NCBI GenBank assembly: GCA_021401465.1
Contig: JADDMT010000004.1
Span: 1 to 64,000, forward strand
Source: Teratosphaeria epicoccoides
Taxonomy: Eukaryota; Ascomycota; Dothideomycetes; Mycosphaerellales; Teratosphaeriaceae
DNA: 64,000 nt
Reading direction: 5' to 3'
Numbering within the stretch: position 1 is the first letter of the stretch; each line of letters starts with the position of its first letter. This document shows positions 32,046 through 42,268 of the stretch, piece after piece. The notes beneath the pieces were generated by a model, which saw only the letters and a program-made list of their open reading frames with translations, made no database searches and was not told the origin of the DNA. A program made the position numbers and the translations under genes.

Positions 32046-33383
32046 TGCAGGACAGCGATCGAAAGCTGGCGCAGATTCGAGGCGGACGATTATCTCGCCG
32101 GTCTGGCTATATGTCTATACTCGGCCGAGACTGCAACAGCAGCAAGTCCTTCTTGTCTCGAATTGACGGATTGGATTGCTGACGAGCGCACCAGTATGTG
32201 GTTGGCGCCTGGTATCGTGGACTGGCCAATAATGGCATGACCGATGCTGAGCGAGAAGCACTTCACCCAACATCTACCGAATACTTGACGAGGATCCGTG
32301 GCTCCCAGGCGCAGATGATGTATGTCCTGTGGCGCTGTGATGGCTCGTGATTCTATTGACCCACATCCGGTTGCAGAGGCTGGAATATCTACACCTTACT
32401 ACTGTGGGTCCTCAAAGCATGTCTGCTGGTCTTCTACAGCAGACTGCTGCGAGGCGTGGATTCGACGTCGAAGCGTATCATAGCTGGCTACTCCATCTTG
32501 ATCGCAACCTACATGGCGTGCGCGCTCTCCATCAACCTAGGATGCCGTCCGTACACTAGGAACTGGCAGGTCTATCCAAACCCTGGAGTAGTATGTCAGC
32601 CCGCGATCTCGCCTGTCGATTGCATTGTCATTCTCGTCCTGAATGTGGCGACTGATGCGTAAGCCATCCCTCATCTGGCACATTCAGCAGACATGAGCTA
32701 AAATTTAGACCATCGCAGCTACCTGATGTCCATTGCATTACCAGTAGTGTGGGAGACAAAGATGACCTGGACTCGTAAAGGGCCGATCATGTTGATGTTC
32801 AGCGGCGGAACTATGATCATGGCATTCGGTACCCTGCGTTGCGTCTTGATCCTCAAGGTCAGTCTTCGATTGCAACATCTTGCTCACACCTTGCTACTGA
32901 CGCAATATCGCAGGATCCAATCCACGGCGCTCAGGAAGCAGGTGTATGGGCCGTTCGAGAGACATTTGTGTCCATCATTGTGTAAGAAAGGGCTTTCCTA
33001 AAGGGCTACCTGAACCTTTGCTCATCGCGAACAGCACCAATTTGCCCATTGTATACCATCTCGGTGCACGCGTGACTCGCACAGTGCAAGAATCAATGGG
33101 ATCTAGACCGAAGTCGCCGACTCAACAGCTCCAGACAAACCACGACATCGTCACTATCGGGTCAGTCGGCGAGAGGAACCGCAAATATAGAGGAATGTAC
33201 AACATCGGAGATGAAAGCGAGGAGACGCTGGACGCGGACAATGCTGTCGAGCTTCCCACAAACAGCAGCAAACGTGGCGTGAAGAAGACGGTGTCTGTTT
33301 CGATACATACTGAGGCCGGCCCGGAATTGGAGGCGGGATATACACCGTGCAGTCAACAGTACCAGCACCTGGAAGGCCTGTAA
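32046..33383 (+). CDS. PTH11-like rhodopsin-domain integral membrane protein (5' end unresolved)
   Basis: Six consecutive exons join in frame: 32046-32141, 32195-32319, 32377-32658, 32719-32857, 32914-32981 and 33035-33383, with introns of 53-60 nt. The first intron (32142-32194) appears to be GC-AG (donor GCAAGT, branch CTGAC). The product shows the order typical of this family: WRRFEADDYLAGLAICLYSA, WYRGLANNGMTDAEREAL, GWNIYTLLLWVLKACLLVF, LGCRPYTRNWQVYPNPGVVC, the helix YLMSIALPVVWETKMTW, MFSGGTMIMAFGTLRCVLI, then DPIHGAQEAGVWAVRETFV and TNLPIVYHLGARV. A polar cytosolic tail follows. These multi-helix proteins are thought to sense external cues; the ligand is unknown. The start codon and one or more N-terminal residues upstream of 32046 are missing from this model. 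Confidence 0.7.
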
Positions 33384-33683
33384 AGTACACCAGCACTGTA
33401 AAGGTCGACTCAATGAGATCATTGATGGCGATGTGGCGATATCTGCAGATGGTCAGAATACAAATGGAGATCACCACAGCCCTTTTGACGTCGACAATCA
33501 CATTGTGCTTGATCTGTCTGGTCTTTGTTCAACACTGTCGCTTTGTGCTCACGGCTGGTTGGCACGCGTATTCCAGCTTCCAATGATCGCGTGAATAGTC
33601 CGTAGATCAGAGCTGCTTGCTTACTTCTTCACAACGCAGAAATTAGTTCACAAACACTCATCGGCAGTCAACACACCACAATA
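33384..33683. other. Intergenic between the PTH11-like gene and the F-box gene
   Basis: 300 bp, no gene seen; promoter of the F-box gene presumably lies here. Confidence 0.4.
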
Positions 33684-34577
33684 ATGTCCTTCCGCCTAGC
33701 CGATCTGCCGTACGAGCTGGTCTCTGACATCGCAGAATGCATGCCTCATGATGATCTCAAGAACTTCCGTTTGGTCTGCACGAATGTCAACGACGCAGCA
33801 GAAGCGACGTTCGCTCGCCGCGTCACCCACCTGACGATGACCCCAGAGCAAAGCTCGATGGTCGAAGTTGCCAAGTGGATCGGTGACAACAGGGTTCGCA
33901 ATGTCTCGAAACTGACTCTGGACTTCACCAACGGCGTGGAAGCAGGCCTTTCATTATCAAATTTCGCCACCTCCGTGGTCGAGAGCGTCACCGGGAAGAT
34001 CACACACCCCTTTCAGCTGGAGCTTCTGCATCGTGATCCGGCAGCAGCACGGGAAGCCACCGCTAGCAACGCGCAACTGGGATTCCTGAAACTTCTCGGT
34101 CCAGCAATCTCCGCAAACCAGCGGACTCGTCAGAACCTCCAGATCCTCACCTTCAATGGCTTCAGCTGCAAGGTCGGCATCATGGCGATCGTCACCCCCG
34201 TCGGTGCGGTGCTCAAATCTCTGACGCTACAGACCTTGACCTTCAGCGGAGACCAGTTCCGAATCCTGGTCAACCGCCTGCCCGAGGCATTGCCCGTGCT
34301 CCAGAACCTTCGCATCTACGATGTGCAATGTTCGCGAAAGGTCAACAACGCCCCGAGGATGCACCCAGTGCTGAGGCCGCCGGGCCCCATGTGGCATCTT
34401 CTGGAGCGCGAATACGTTTCAACGGGCAATCGCAGGCCGGTCTACGATGTGAATGACAGGGAGCTGGGATACTGGCGGGTGAACATGCACGAGAATGAGG
34501 CGGAGATAACATGCGGTGAGGCGATGGTGTGGATTTTCAATAGGTTGAAAGGGCATTATGGAGGTCCTCTGCACTGA
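33684..34577 (+). CDS. F-box protein, 297 aa
   Basis: A single open frame from ATG 33684 to TGA 34577. Residues 5-45 form an F-box: LADLPYELVSDIAECMPHDD then LKNFRLVCTNVNDAAEATF. F-box proteins bind Skp1 and recruit targets to SCF ubiquitin ligases. The rest resembles the long leucine-containing tails of the large, fast-evolving F-box families of Dothideomycetes; segments such as LQNLRIYDVQC suggest degenerate leucine-rich repeats, but no standard substrate-binding domain is evident. The target is unknown. The gene converges on RAD17, the two stop codons lying 141 bp apart. Confidence 0.8.
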   Translation: MSFRLADLPYELVSDIAECMPHDDLKNFRLVCTNVNDAAEATFARRVTHLTMTPEQSSMVEVAKWIGDNRVRNVSKLTLDFTNGVEAGLSLSNFATSVVESVTGKITHPFQLELLHRDPAAAREATASNAQLGFLKLLGPAISANQRTRQNLQILTFNGFSCKVGIMAIVTPVGAVLKSLTLQTLTFSGDQFRILVNRLPEALPVLQNLRIYDVQCSRKVNNAPRMHPVLRPPGPMWHLLEREYVSTGNRRPVYDVNDRELGYWRVNMHENEAEITCGEAMVWIFNRLKGHYGGPLH

Positions 34578-34717
34578 GCATGGCCGCGTCTTAAAAATGC
34601 TACCCCAATCACAGGGTTCTGCAGTGCCGAAACTCTTGCATTGATAGTATCTAGCATAATGTCAGCATTGGTATTCCCCAAACGCCTTGCTAAATTGAGT
34701 GAACAGTCAGTGGCAGC

Positions 34718-37288
34718 CTAATCGTCTACAATGTCATCGTCCTCCAGCACTAGCTTTTCGACGTCAGCTTCAACTGGTATCGCAAGCCCGGCGCCTGCCG
34801 CCTTGCCCGGCCGACTTGTTCCAGCTGCTGCCTTTTGCCATGAGCTGTTTGCGTCAGCCTCTGCATCCGGCATGTCGGTTGACCACTGCTCAGCCAATCC
34901 GTCTAGAGCATCGTCATTGTCGCCCTCAATATCATCGTCGCCCGGGTATTGAGTGGATTGTTGGACGCGGCATACAGAGTGGACTGGCTCGAGGAATGCA
35001 TCAAGACGCCCTTCGTATATGTGGTCCAGATATGGTAGCAGGTCCAGCAGCAACTCAATCTTGGTGGGAGGCATAGCTCGGCATTGATCGCGTTCATGTA
35101 AATCAATTTGCGGCCTTTCGGGCTCTCGTGCCAGAGCTTGGCTACGCTGCCACGATGCAACTCCTCCTCCAGGAGTAGGTAGCTCCAATCTTGTTGAATG
35201 CGACATTTCCAGGAGACTCCCATCCTGTGCTCTCCTGGTCAAGACGTCCAGTGTGCCTTCGAATTCCTGTTTCTTCCTCCAAAGCTTCAGCGAGGCTGGG
35301 TAGAACATTCTATGCGCATTGGTTTGGTTTCCGCCATGAGGCACGCCCCGGTGCACCGGCGACGGAAGGTTGAAGAGCAGTCCTCTGACGGCGGCCTGAA
35401 AGGACATCTCGTCCTGGCGCAAGCCGTCTGTCGCCGAGCCAGACAACGCTTTGATACCAAATGAAAAACGATCCACGGTTAACAGGTCAGCATTTGATAT
35501 ACTGTCGATGCAAGCGCTCAAGCTATCTAGCGTCTCCTCGGCGCCACCAGTGCAACACGATAGGGCATAATTCTCGTGAAGGGCTGCCAAATATGTAGAA
35601 GCGTCCGTACCAAGCTCGTCGATCAAAGCATCCATGTCCTTCTCAGGCACCCTAGTCCTCCGATGTTGAGGTAACCATGACGGCGGCTGACTTATGCTGG
35701 AGCCTTGTGGAGGGTCAACCCGATTGTTGAAGACAACTCGGCCAGCTGCATGAAAGATTCCAAGACTGCTTTCGCGGTTGGTTATGAGACTCAATGCCCG
35801 CTCCTCTGCTTTTGTCATGCTTTGCTCAGCCTTAGCCTTCTTGGGCTTGGTGAATGCGACTTTGCTTGACCATGCGTCGCCGTCGTCACCTCGCAGACAC
35901 AAAAATTCGAGGGTCGACACTGCGCTTCTGATGTCACCGGTTTCAGCCAGATGCTTCAGAACTTGCCGACCAGGTGTCTTTCGCCGGCCGTACTTTCGCG
36001 CTTCCTTCACTACAACGGTCTCCAATGCTTTTGTCAGGTAGGTAGGAGCCACAGGATTGAATTCGACCATATTGATGTATGGGTTGTTGGTCAGCTCTGG
36101 ACCAAGCAGACGGTGGGCGGTGAAGCTGTCGGCCGCTGCAGTATTAGTCGATAGCAGAGTCTCGGAGATGATCATCACGATGGGAGTCGCGCCACCTTCT
36201 TGCACAGGTGCTGCAACATACTGCGCAATCGCACTTCGAAATGACTGCAGAGTAGTAGATGTGCGATAGAATGTATTAGGAAACTCCTCAATTAGGAGGA
36301 GCTGTCTGCTTTCCTTGCCCTCTTTGATTGGGATCACATTTGCGCGCTCCATTGCCACCGCGTCTGGACCGCTTGACATAGCCAGACCTGACATCCTGCC
36401 TGCACGTCGAAGAAATTCGTCGAATTGCACAGCGGTTGACAACGAGCTGTCAGACACCATATCAAAGCCAGCTGGATTCCGCCATTCGGAGACGGCAATG
36501 CCAAGGTCTCTAGCGAGCAGACTGACGGTCGTTGTCTTGCCGGTGCCAGCAGCACCTTTCAAAACGAGTACCTTTTGCCGCCTGCCGTTCATAGCTGTGT
36601 GCAACCAATTCCGGACGTCGGCTACTTTGCGCTTGTGGACTGCGAGCTCGGAAAGGTCGACAGGTGCAAACTGCTCTGACCATGGTCGCCGATCCTCGTT
36701 GAGCGCGGTCAAGGTCGGCATCCGAGCCTCGTTGCTGGTCTTGCGAAATTTCTGCGTCGCAGGCGGAGCTCCGTGGTCATCTTCGATGTTCTGACAATGC
36801 CGTAGCTTCCGCTTTCGCATGGCCAATGCAGTACTAGAGCCTTTCGACACCGTGATAGACGCAGCATCATCGTCCGACCCATCATGAATGACTTCAAGCT
36901 CGTCTTGTGGCGAGAAAGGCTTTTCAGGACTCGGTGACGGGACTGCTCTCTGCTGTTGCTGTGTTGCTGAGTTGAAGAAAGAGTAGATCGGTTTTGCAGT
37001 CGCTTGAACAGTCTCTTTGGCTGCTGTTTTACCTTTCACCTTGGTTGATTCAGACTTCTTCGCCGGAGAATTTTGTGGGCTGCCATCTTGGGTCGACACA
37101 TCCGGAGTAGGCTGTTGAGCTTTTCGAGCTTTGGTGACTGGTTTGAGCTTCCCGGTGGCGCGTTTACTTGGCTTCAGAGGGTCTTCGATTTCGCTATGGG
37201 TTGGGGTGGGAGCAGCACTTGCCCGTGTATCCTCATCGTCGGATGAGACCGTCACCACCCGTCGCCGCGAAGTCCGCGGTTGGCCCAT
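34718..37288 (-). CDS. RAD17: DNA damage checkpoint clamp loader RAD17/Rad24, 856 aa
   Basis: A single minus-strand frame from ATG 37288. The N-terminal 200 residues are disordered and include a PCNA-binding-like KPIYSFFNS near residue 100. The clamp-loader ATPase follows: PWSEQFAPVDLSELAVHKRK, Walker A GAAGTGKTT at about 245-253, and a Walker B LLLIEEFPN at 330-338. Next come the lid region (AETGDIRSAVSTLEFLCLRG) and the conserved RAD17 region with SLGIFHAAGRVVFNN. The C-terminus is acidic. RAD17 replaces Rfc1 in an RFC-like complex that loads the 9-1-1 clamp at damaged or stalled DNA, starting ATR/Mec1 signalling. The gene is divergent from an AlkB-like repair gene with 241 bp between start codons. 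No frameshift or missing motif was noticed. Confidence 0.95.
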   Translation of the reverse strand: MGQPRTSRRRVVTVSSDDEDTRASAAPTPTHSEIEDPLKPSKRATGKLKPVTKARKAQQPTPDVSTQDGSPQNSPAKKSESTKVKGKTAAKETVQATAKPIYSFFNSATQQQQRAVPSPSPEKPFSPQDELEVIHDGSDDDAASITVSKGSSTALAMRKRKLRHCQNIEDDHGAPPATQKFRKTSNEARMPTLTALNEDRRPWSEQFAPVDLSELAVHKRKVADVRNWLHTAMNGRRQKVLVLKGAAGTGKTTTVSLLARDLGIAVSEWRNPAGFDMVSDSSLSTAVQFDEFLRRAGRMSGLAMSSGPDAVAMERANVIPIKEGKESRQLLLIEEFPNTFYRTSTTLQSFRSAIAQYVAAPVQEGGATPIVMIISETLLSTNTAAADSFTAHRLLGPELTNNPYINMVEFNPVAPTYLTKALETVVVKEARKYGRRKTPGRQVLKHLAETGDIRSAVSTLEFLCLRGDDGDAWSSKVAFTKPKKAKAEQSMTKAEERALSLITNRESSLGIFHAAGRVVFNNRVDPPQGSSISQPPSWLPQHRRTRVPEKDMDALIDELGTDASTYLAALHENYALSCCTGGAEETLDSLSACIDSISNADLLTVDRFSFGIKALSGSATDGLRQDEMSFQAAVRGLLFNLPSPVHRGVPHGGNQTNAHRMFYPASLKLWRKKQEFEGTLDVLTRRAQDGSLLEMSHSTRLELPTPGGGVASWQRSQALAREPERPQIDLHERDQCRAMPPTKIELLLDLLPYLDHIYEGRLDAFLEPVHSVCRVQQSTQYPGDDDIEGDNDDALDGLAEQWSTDMPDAEADANSSWQKAAAGTSRPGKAAGAGLAIPVEADVEKLVLEDDDIVDD

Positions 37289-37529
37289 GCCGCCTCAATG
37301 GCATCAAGTCGACGCTCAGTAGATGTGTCATTGGACGAGGTCTAGAGCTGGAGAGTGCTGTATCGCCGAAGAGCAGACATGTGTTACATCGCGTTTATTT
37401 CGTGTTCCATATGACGTAGTTGATTGGACCCTAAGGTACCATTCGCCGTATACAATACCTAGGCACTTTCTCCTTTCAACAGCGTTCCACATTGTAGTCC
37501 TTTTGGAGCCATTGGTCGCGGAAGAGAAG
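37289..37529. promoter_or_regulatory. Shared divergent promoter region of RAD17 and the AlkB-like gene, with three CCAAT pentamers
   Basis: The 241 bp between the two start codons hold ATTGG (CCAAT on the minus strand) at 37330-37334, 37423-37427 and 37511-37515, and a CRE-like TGACGTA at 37412-37418. CCAAT is the target of the HapB-containing complex encoded at 22 kb. The arrangement suggests co-regulation of two DNA-repair genes; site function is inferred. Confidence 0.45.
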
Positions 37530-38534
37530 ATGTCAAAACGGCCGAGCACTTTGGATGCGTTCATCTCACGCCCTGCCACGAAGCGAAGCCGCGTGGAAAG
37601 CAGCGACGGGAAAGGAATCATCACCAATAGCAGTAATCACGCAAAGGAAACAACAGCACCAAAGCAGTGCAGCGAAAGCTCATCACATCCAACATATCCA
37701 TTCGCAGTCCCACACTTACCCGCCGAGATCAATGACATCCTGAACTTTGCGCCGGCTGCCGAGGGGCGCATTATCAACGACCAACCTGACCTCGATCTGA
37801 TCTATTACCAGCCATATGTACCTAAGGATGCACAGCGCGATCTCTTCGAGTTCCTGCGCAGAGAATTGTTCTTCTATAGGGTCCGGTACATGGTCAAGCG
37901 AGGATCTGTCGAGACGCAGATCAACACGCCTCGCTTCACCACGGTCTTTGGATTGGACGAGACGTCACGGTTTGATCCTGACCAGCGAATCGTAGACGCG
38001 GCGACGGGCAGCGCTGTGACCCAAGATGCCTACAAGTGCAAGCCAAGACCCATGCCCCAATGTCTCGACCATCTGAGAGCACTCACAGAAGGCGCAACTG
38101 GCGAGCGCTTCAACTTCTGTCTCGTCAATTACTACGCCACCGGCAACGACAGCATCAGCTACCATTCGGACGATGAGCGCTTTTTGGGTCATCTACCAGC
38201 TATAGCATCATTCACACTAGGAGCAAAACGCGACTTCCTTCTGAAGCACAAACCAACGCCAGCGCAGCATCCTTCGGAGACGCAGCCTATGAAACTGCCT
38301 CTGAGCTCGGGCGACATGATCCTGATGAAGGGCTTGACGCAGAGCAGGTGGCTGCACTCGATCCCGAAGCGGAAGGGCGGCGAGGCGGATAAAGGTCGCA
38401 TCAATATCACGTTTCGGCGGGCTATGGTGAAGGGTGGTACGGAGAATTATTATAGGTATAATGTTGGTGATGGGGAGGTGTACAAGTGGGACGAGGTTCG
38501 ACGGGAGATGCTGCCATGGAAGCAGCAGGGCTAG
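37530..38534 (+). CDS. AlkB-like (ALKBH2/3-type) 2-oxoglutarate/Fe(II) dioxygenase, 334 aa
   Basis: I chose ATG 37530 because conserved-looking sequence starts there; the frame is open further upstream. The N-terminus (RPSTLDAFISRP) resembles a PCNA-interacting peptide. The jelly-roll core carries the substrate-lid sequence NTPRFTTVFGLDE, the metal ligands H and D in SYHSDDE, the distal His in RWLHSIPKR, and the 2-oxoglutarate-binding arginines in GRINITFRR. The spacing fits the ALKBH2/ALKBH3 group, which removes 1-methyladenine and 3-methylcytosine from DNA or RNA by oxidation. The middle (KCKPRPMPQCLDHLRAL) is typical of fungal members. The product is expected in the nucleus. The gene is divergent from RAD17 and converges on the next gene with a 77-bp gap. 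Confidence 0.92.
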   Translation: MSKRPSTLDAFISRPATKRSRVESSDGKGIITNSSNHAKETTAPKQCSESSSHPTYPFAVPHLPAEINDILNFAPAAEGRIINDQPDLDLIYYQPYVPKDAQRDLFEFLRRELFFYRVRYMVKRGSVETQINTPRFTTVFGLDETSRFDPDQRIVDAATGSAVTQDAYKCKPRPMPQCLDHLRALTEGATGERFNFCLVNYYATGNDSISYHSDDERFLGHLPAIASFTLGAKRDFLLKHKPTPAQHPSETQPMKLPLSSGDMILMKGLTQSRWLHSIPKRKGGEADKGRINITFRRAMVKGGTENYYRYNVGDGEVYKWDEVRREMLPWKQQG

Positions 38535-38611
38535 CTACGGTTCTGCTGGTGAGTATCAGCTTCACGGATGGTGATATACGGTGTTGAAAGAAGCAAGCAG
38601 TCAGCATCGGT

Positions 38612-39559
38612 CTACTGCTCGATCTCCCACATATTGACCATGTCAAGCTCTCGCTGATGACGCTCCTTCCTCTCTGCTCTGCTCTCCTTCTTCATCACGA
38701 GCTCCATCAGATGCTCCCCGTCGTTTTCCTGCACCTGAGCATAACCCTCGTCTTGATGAGACGACTGCCATAGCGAAGCTGAAGCAGCCTCCTTCGCTTT
38801 ACGCTTCGGGCGATCAGACCTGCCCACCGGTGCACCGCCGTCATCACGGTCAATGGCTGCAGAATGGGAGCTGCGCTTTCTCTTCAGCACAGACTTTCTC
38901 TTCTTGATGACCGGGTAGTCATCCTCGTCTCCAGAAACAAGAAAGCTGTCCTCTACGTCCTCCGCGAACGCCCCCTTCTTGGTGCTGCCCGCGCCCTTTC
39001 TCATCTTGGCGGCAGGTACCTCCTCATCGACGGGCAAGGATCGAGTCGAGCCCTGCTGCGGTCTGTCCGAAGAGCGTGAAAGCGGACCGACATCACTGCG
39101 ATGATCGGTAGATGCCTGGTAAGGGGTGTACGACCGCTGCGGTGCAGACAATGGCGCTCCCTTGACCCAGCCCGCCGCTTGACTTGGCGCTGCAAAGGTA
39201 GTCCTGTGTCTGTGGCGTAGACCTTGAACCGCAAGGAGCCCAAGAACTTGACCCGACGGCTCCTGGACTGGGACGCCCGTAATGCCATGCGAAATCGCCA
39301 CCGGAAGCGTAAGACTTGTGAGTGTGCCTGCCGTCTTGGCGCACTTTTCACAGACCCTGGCTCCACAGCGCCATCCGGAATCGAGTTGGGTGCCTAGCTT
39401 AGGGATCCGTACTCTGGCGCGAGGATTGTCCGGATGCGGATCATTAGGAACTTGGTAGAAGTCGCTCTTGAATCGCGTGAGCACAGAAGTGCCCACAGGC
39501 TCACAGCTGTGGTAGACGAGCACGAAATTTCCGCCTCCGTCGACGATGTTGGGTGCCAT
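38612..39559 (-). CDS. Hypothetical basic, probably nuclear protein, 315 aa
   Basis: The frame opens at ATG 39559 (MAPNIVDGGGNFVLVYHS); an upstream in-frame ATG at 39703 adds 48 residues of poor quality, so I prefer 39559. The N-terminal 130 residues look folded and contain a short cysteine cluster (GWRCGARVCEKCAK) that could bind zinc. The remainder is disordered and charged, with basic runs such as KKRKSVLKRKRS and RPKRKAKEA that look like nuclear localisation signals, acidic serine sites (SFLVSGDEDDY) and a C-terminal helix rich in E, R and K (ESRAERKERHQRELDM). I do not recognise a named family. It is convergent with the AlkB-like gene. Confidence 0.65.
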   Translation of the reverse strand: MAPNIVDGGGNFVLVYHSCEPVGTSVLTRFKSDFYQVPNDPHPDNPRARVRIPKLGTQLDSGWRCGARVCEKCAKTAGTLTSLTLPVAISHGITGVPVQEPSGQVLGLLAVQGLRHRHRTTFAAPSQAAGWVKGAPLSAPQRSYTPYQASTDHRSDVGPLSRSSDRPQQGSTRSLPVDEEVPAAKMRKGAGSTKKGAFAEDVEDSFLVSGDEDDYPVIKKRKSVLKRKRSSHSAAIDRDDGGAPVGRSDRPKRKAKEAASASLWQSSHQDEGYAQVQENDGEHLMELVMKKESRAERKERHQRELDMVNMWEIEQ

Positions 39560-40600
39560 TGAACCCGATCGTGAATGTATGATGAAAGTTGGCCTCTTGT
39601 ATACGCAGTGAGTGATGCTGTGACTGTAGAAAGAAATAGGCGGCGAGTTCTGGCAAGAATAGGAGGAAAGTATTGGACTGCGGCACACTCCCGACAGCGG
39701 CATCAGAGGTCAACCTGGAGTCTGAACGAATCTCTCACGCCGCGGCGACCGTGGCAAGCTAGGCACAGGATACGACTCTCGGAGCCTACGCAGGTCGACA
39801 TCCTCTGGTGGCTGCCTCTGGCGCACCATAAAATGTCAGGCTCGAGTCTCAATGGATCCAACGCTTTTGGTGGGCCGAGCATGAGATGTGGAAGTCGAAT
39901 GGCAAGGGGAACGTATAGATGTAAGCCCTGACTCCTGCCAGCGACTGAGGTTCAATGCTCTTGCGGCTGCCCAAGATCCGGTACAGCATGTGAGCCTCGA
40001 GTCTGGATGAGCTGAACGCGGTCTAATGGGTGCACCAGACCCGGCGTGACAGGCGAGCCTCGAGTGCTCAGGAGGTTCATTCTGAAATGGTATTTTGATA
40101 GTGGCTACGCCCATGAGCTGGGGACATACCACAAGTGATGACGGAATCAAACATCAATCAAACATCAATCAAACATCAATCAAACATCAATCAAATATCA
40201 ATCAAACATTTCCTCGACGTGCCTTGTCTCAGCCCAACTGGCCACTAGCCAGCTTCGACTTGGCGCCTGTGCCACCTTGACCAGCCAGAGGCGACAGCTC
40301 CCTCCTCCTCCGTCTCTTCCATCCATCTCCACCTATTAGCGCCCGTTGTCGAGAACAGGAGGGGCGCGATCGGGAGTGGTCTTATGAATAGCAGCGGGCG
40401 ACGACACCCCCATGTAAGTGTTGATATGGCAGCTCACACTCTCTGAATCTGGCATCACCTCTCCACCCACCCTCTCTACACACTTTTCGAAGGCTTGCGC
40501 TGGTCGCAGCCTCTGCACATTCCGTATACTGGTCGTCACAACGCTCAGAATGTTGGGCTTCGCACACAGGAGAGGCCGCTCTCTTATCTCAGTCTACAGT
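39560..40600. other. Intergenic between two divergent genes, with a minisatellite
   Basis: About 1 kb without a recognised gene. It holds an 11-bp tandem repeat (separate entry) and the upstream regions of the unknown basic protein gene and the MFS gene. Pyrimidine-rich sequence (CTCCCTCCTCCTCC near 40298) lies upstream of the MFS gene. Confidence 0.4.
40145..40210 (+). repeat. 11-bp minisatellite
   Basis: Six tandem copies of AATCAAACATC; the fifth has one change (AATCAAATATC) and the sixth ends in T. Confidence 0.95.
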
Positions 40601-42197
40601 ATGGTGGATGACATGCGCACCGCAGACGAGGTGGATGAAGATGAGCCGTACTCCTTCCATGAGACAGAGGCGCGGAAGACTCCTCGAGGGCGGCGAAACA
40701 TGAACATGATCTATCTGCTGTTCTTGGCAGAAGCCATCATTCAAGCATCACTGTCTTCGCAAGTCGCAGTCCTGGTTCAGGCCTCCGACCGCTGCATGGG
40801 CGTCGACGCCTCCTTCCTGCGCAGCATTTTCGAATGCGCCTACTTCTTGGGAAGCACGTGCGGTCTGCTCTGGGGGCGAGTGGCGGATGAAATCGGTCGC
40901 AGGAGGGCGGCTCTGTCTGGCTTGGTGGGCATGGAGGTGTGCTGCTTGGCTATGGGCTTCACGACCTCTTTTACATCGATTGCGGCGTTGCGCTTCGTGG
41001 CAGGTGCCACGAGCTCCGCGGTGACGGTGTCGGGGCTCGCGATGCTGGGCGATTCTCTACAAGGTGCTCGCAGGACGCAGACTGTCGCTAGACTGCCATT
41101 GATCACGGCGTGCGGCAGTATTGTTCCTATCGCAACCAACGGACTGCGTCAGCTGAGCGAGAGGTATGCGTCGGGGCTGTTCGCCAGATTTCCCAGCCTC
41201 AGTGGGCAGCTTGTGTGTGCAGGCTTAGTGGTTTCAATCGCGGTGGTGGAATGGCTCCTATTGGGAGAGGTAGGGGCCCAGTTTCGGAATCCAGCGGTCG
41301 CCATCAGCTCACTTGCCGCAGACCCTTCCGTCAGTCAAGAGCCACCAACACGACGACGAAGTACACCACGAGAGCGAAAAAGCTTCCTTCCTGAACCGCT
41401 CCGATGCGTCTCTCACAATCACCATCATCGACGCCCTCGACAACGACTCCGCCGCTCCCCGACCCTCACACCTCAGCATCAGCCACATACTCGGAGCGCC
41501 ATCCATCCTCCTACTGCTCGCCTCCTTTGCCATCCTCTCCCTCCACTCCTCCACCTTCGACACCTTACTCATGCATCAGGGACACGCCGAGTCGCAGCAC
41601 GGCGGCATGAGCATCAGATGCGAATGGCTTTCCGTCGCAGTCGCCACACTGAAAGCGCTCGCAGCGGTCCGCCTCATTCGATTACTTCCATCCATGGTTG
41701 AGAGAGTCGGAGTCTTGACGATGTACCGCAAGACTTCGCTGGCATTCACAATTCTGTACCTCGCGATCCCACTGATCGGTTTGGCTGTCCCGGCTTTAGT
41801 ATCTGAGCCAGCAATAAGCGAGCTCGTGAGCATGATCGCCATATCAATCAAGGCTTTCTACGCAGGAGTGGCGCAGGTCCTTGTGCTACTACTCGTACTT
41901 GCAGCCGCTCCAGATGCATCATCGACTGGCACGGTCATCGGCGTCGTCTCGATTGCAGAGCTGTTCAAGGCTCTGGCGGTTGGCGTCAGCGGCATGGCTT
42001 ATTACGTCTCTGACGAACACACCGTTAGTGCTGTCAATTTTGCTTCGTGGGCAGCGCTTGCTGTTATCGCGGCTGTCGGCGCCGGGTTGAGTTGGAGGCT
42101 GAGGGAGTCACCAAGAGTGGGGACAGATATCCCAGAACGATGTCTCACATGGCAGTCGATCTTCGATTCCGAGAGCGACGAGGATAGCGGGTTTTGA
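40601..42197 (+). CDS. MFS transporter, 514 aa
   Basis: Two exons, 40601-41269 and 41322-42197, joined in frame across a 52-nt GTAGGG...GCAG intron that falls after WLLLGE, giving the family-typical LGETLP. I prefer ATG 40601; in-frame ATGs at 40550 and 40418 would extend it. The N-terminal half has MNMIYLLFLAEAIIQASLSS as helix 1 and the MFS signature GRVADEIGRRRAALSG between helices 2 and 3. A long cytosolic loop follows, and the C-terminal half carries ILGAPSILLLLASFAILSLH and further helices. The layout resembles fungal ZIF-like/MFS_1 facilitators; the cargo is unknown. It converges on an acyltransferase-like gene (72 bp apart), so export of an acylated product is conceivable but unproven. 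Confidence 0.8.
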
Positions 42198-42268
42198 CCA
42201 TATCTGAGCATCAATTTAACGATTGCAATCACATCTACGAGAGATGACAGCCTGGTCTATGCTTGATC

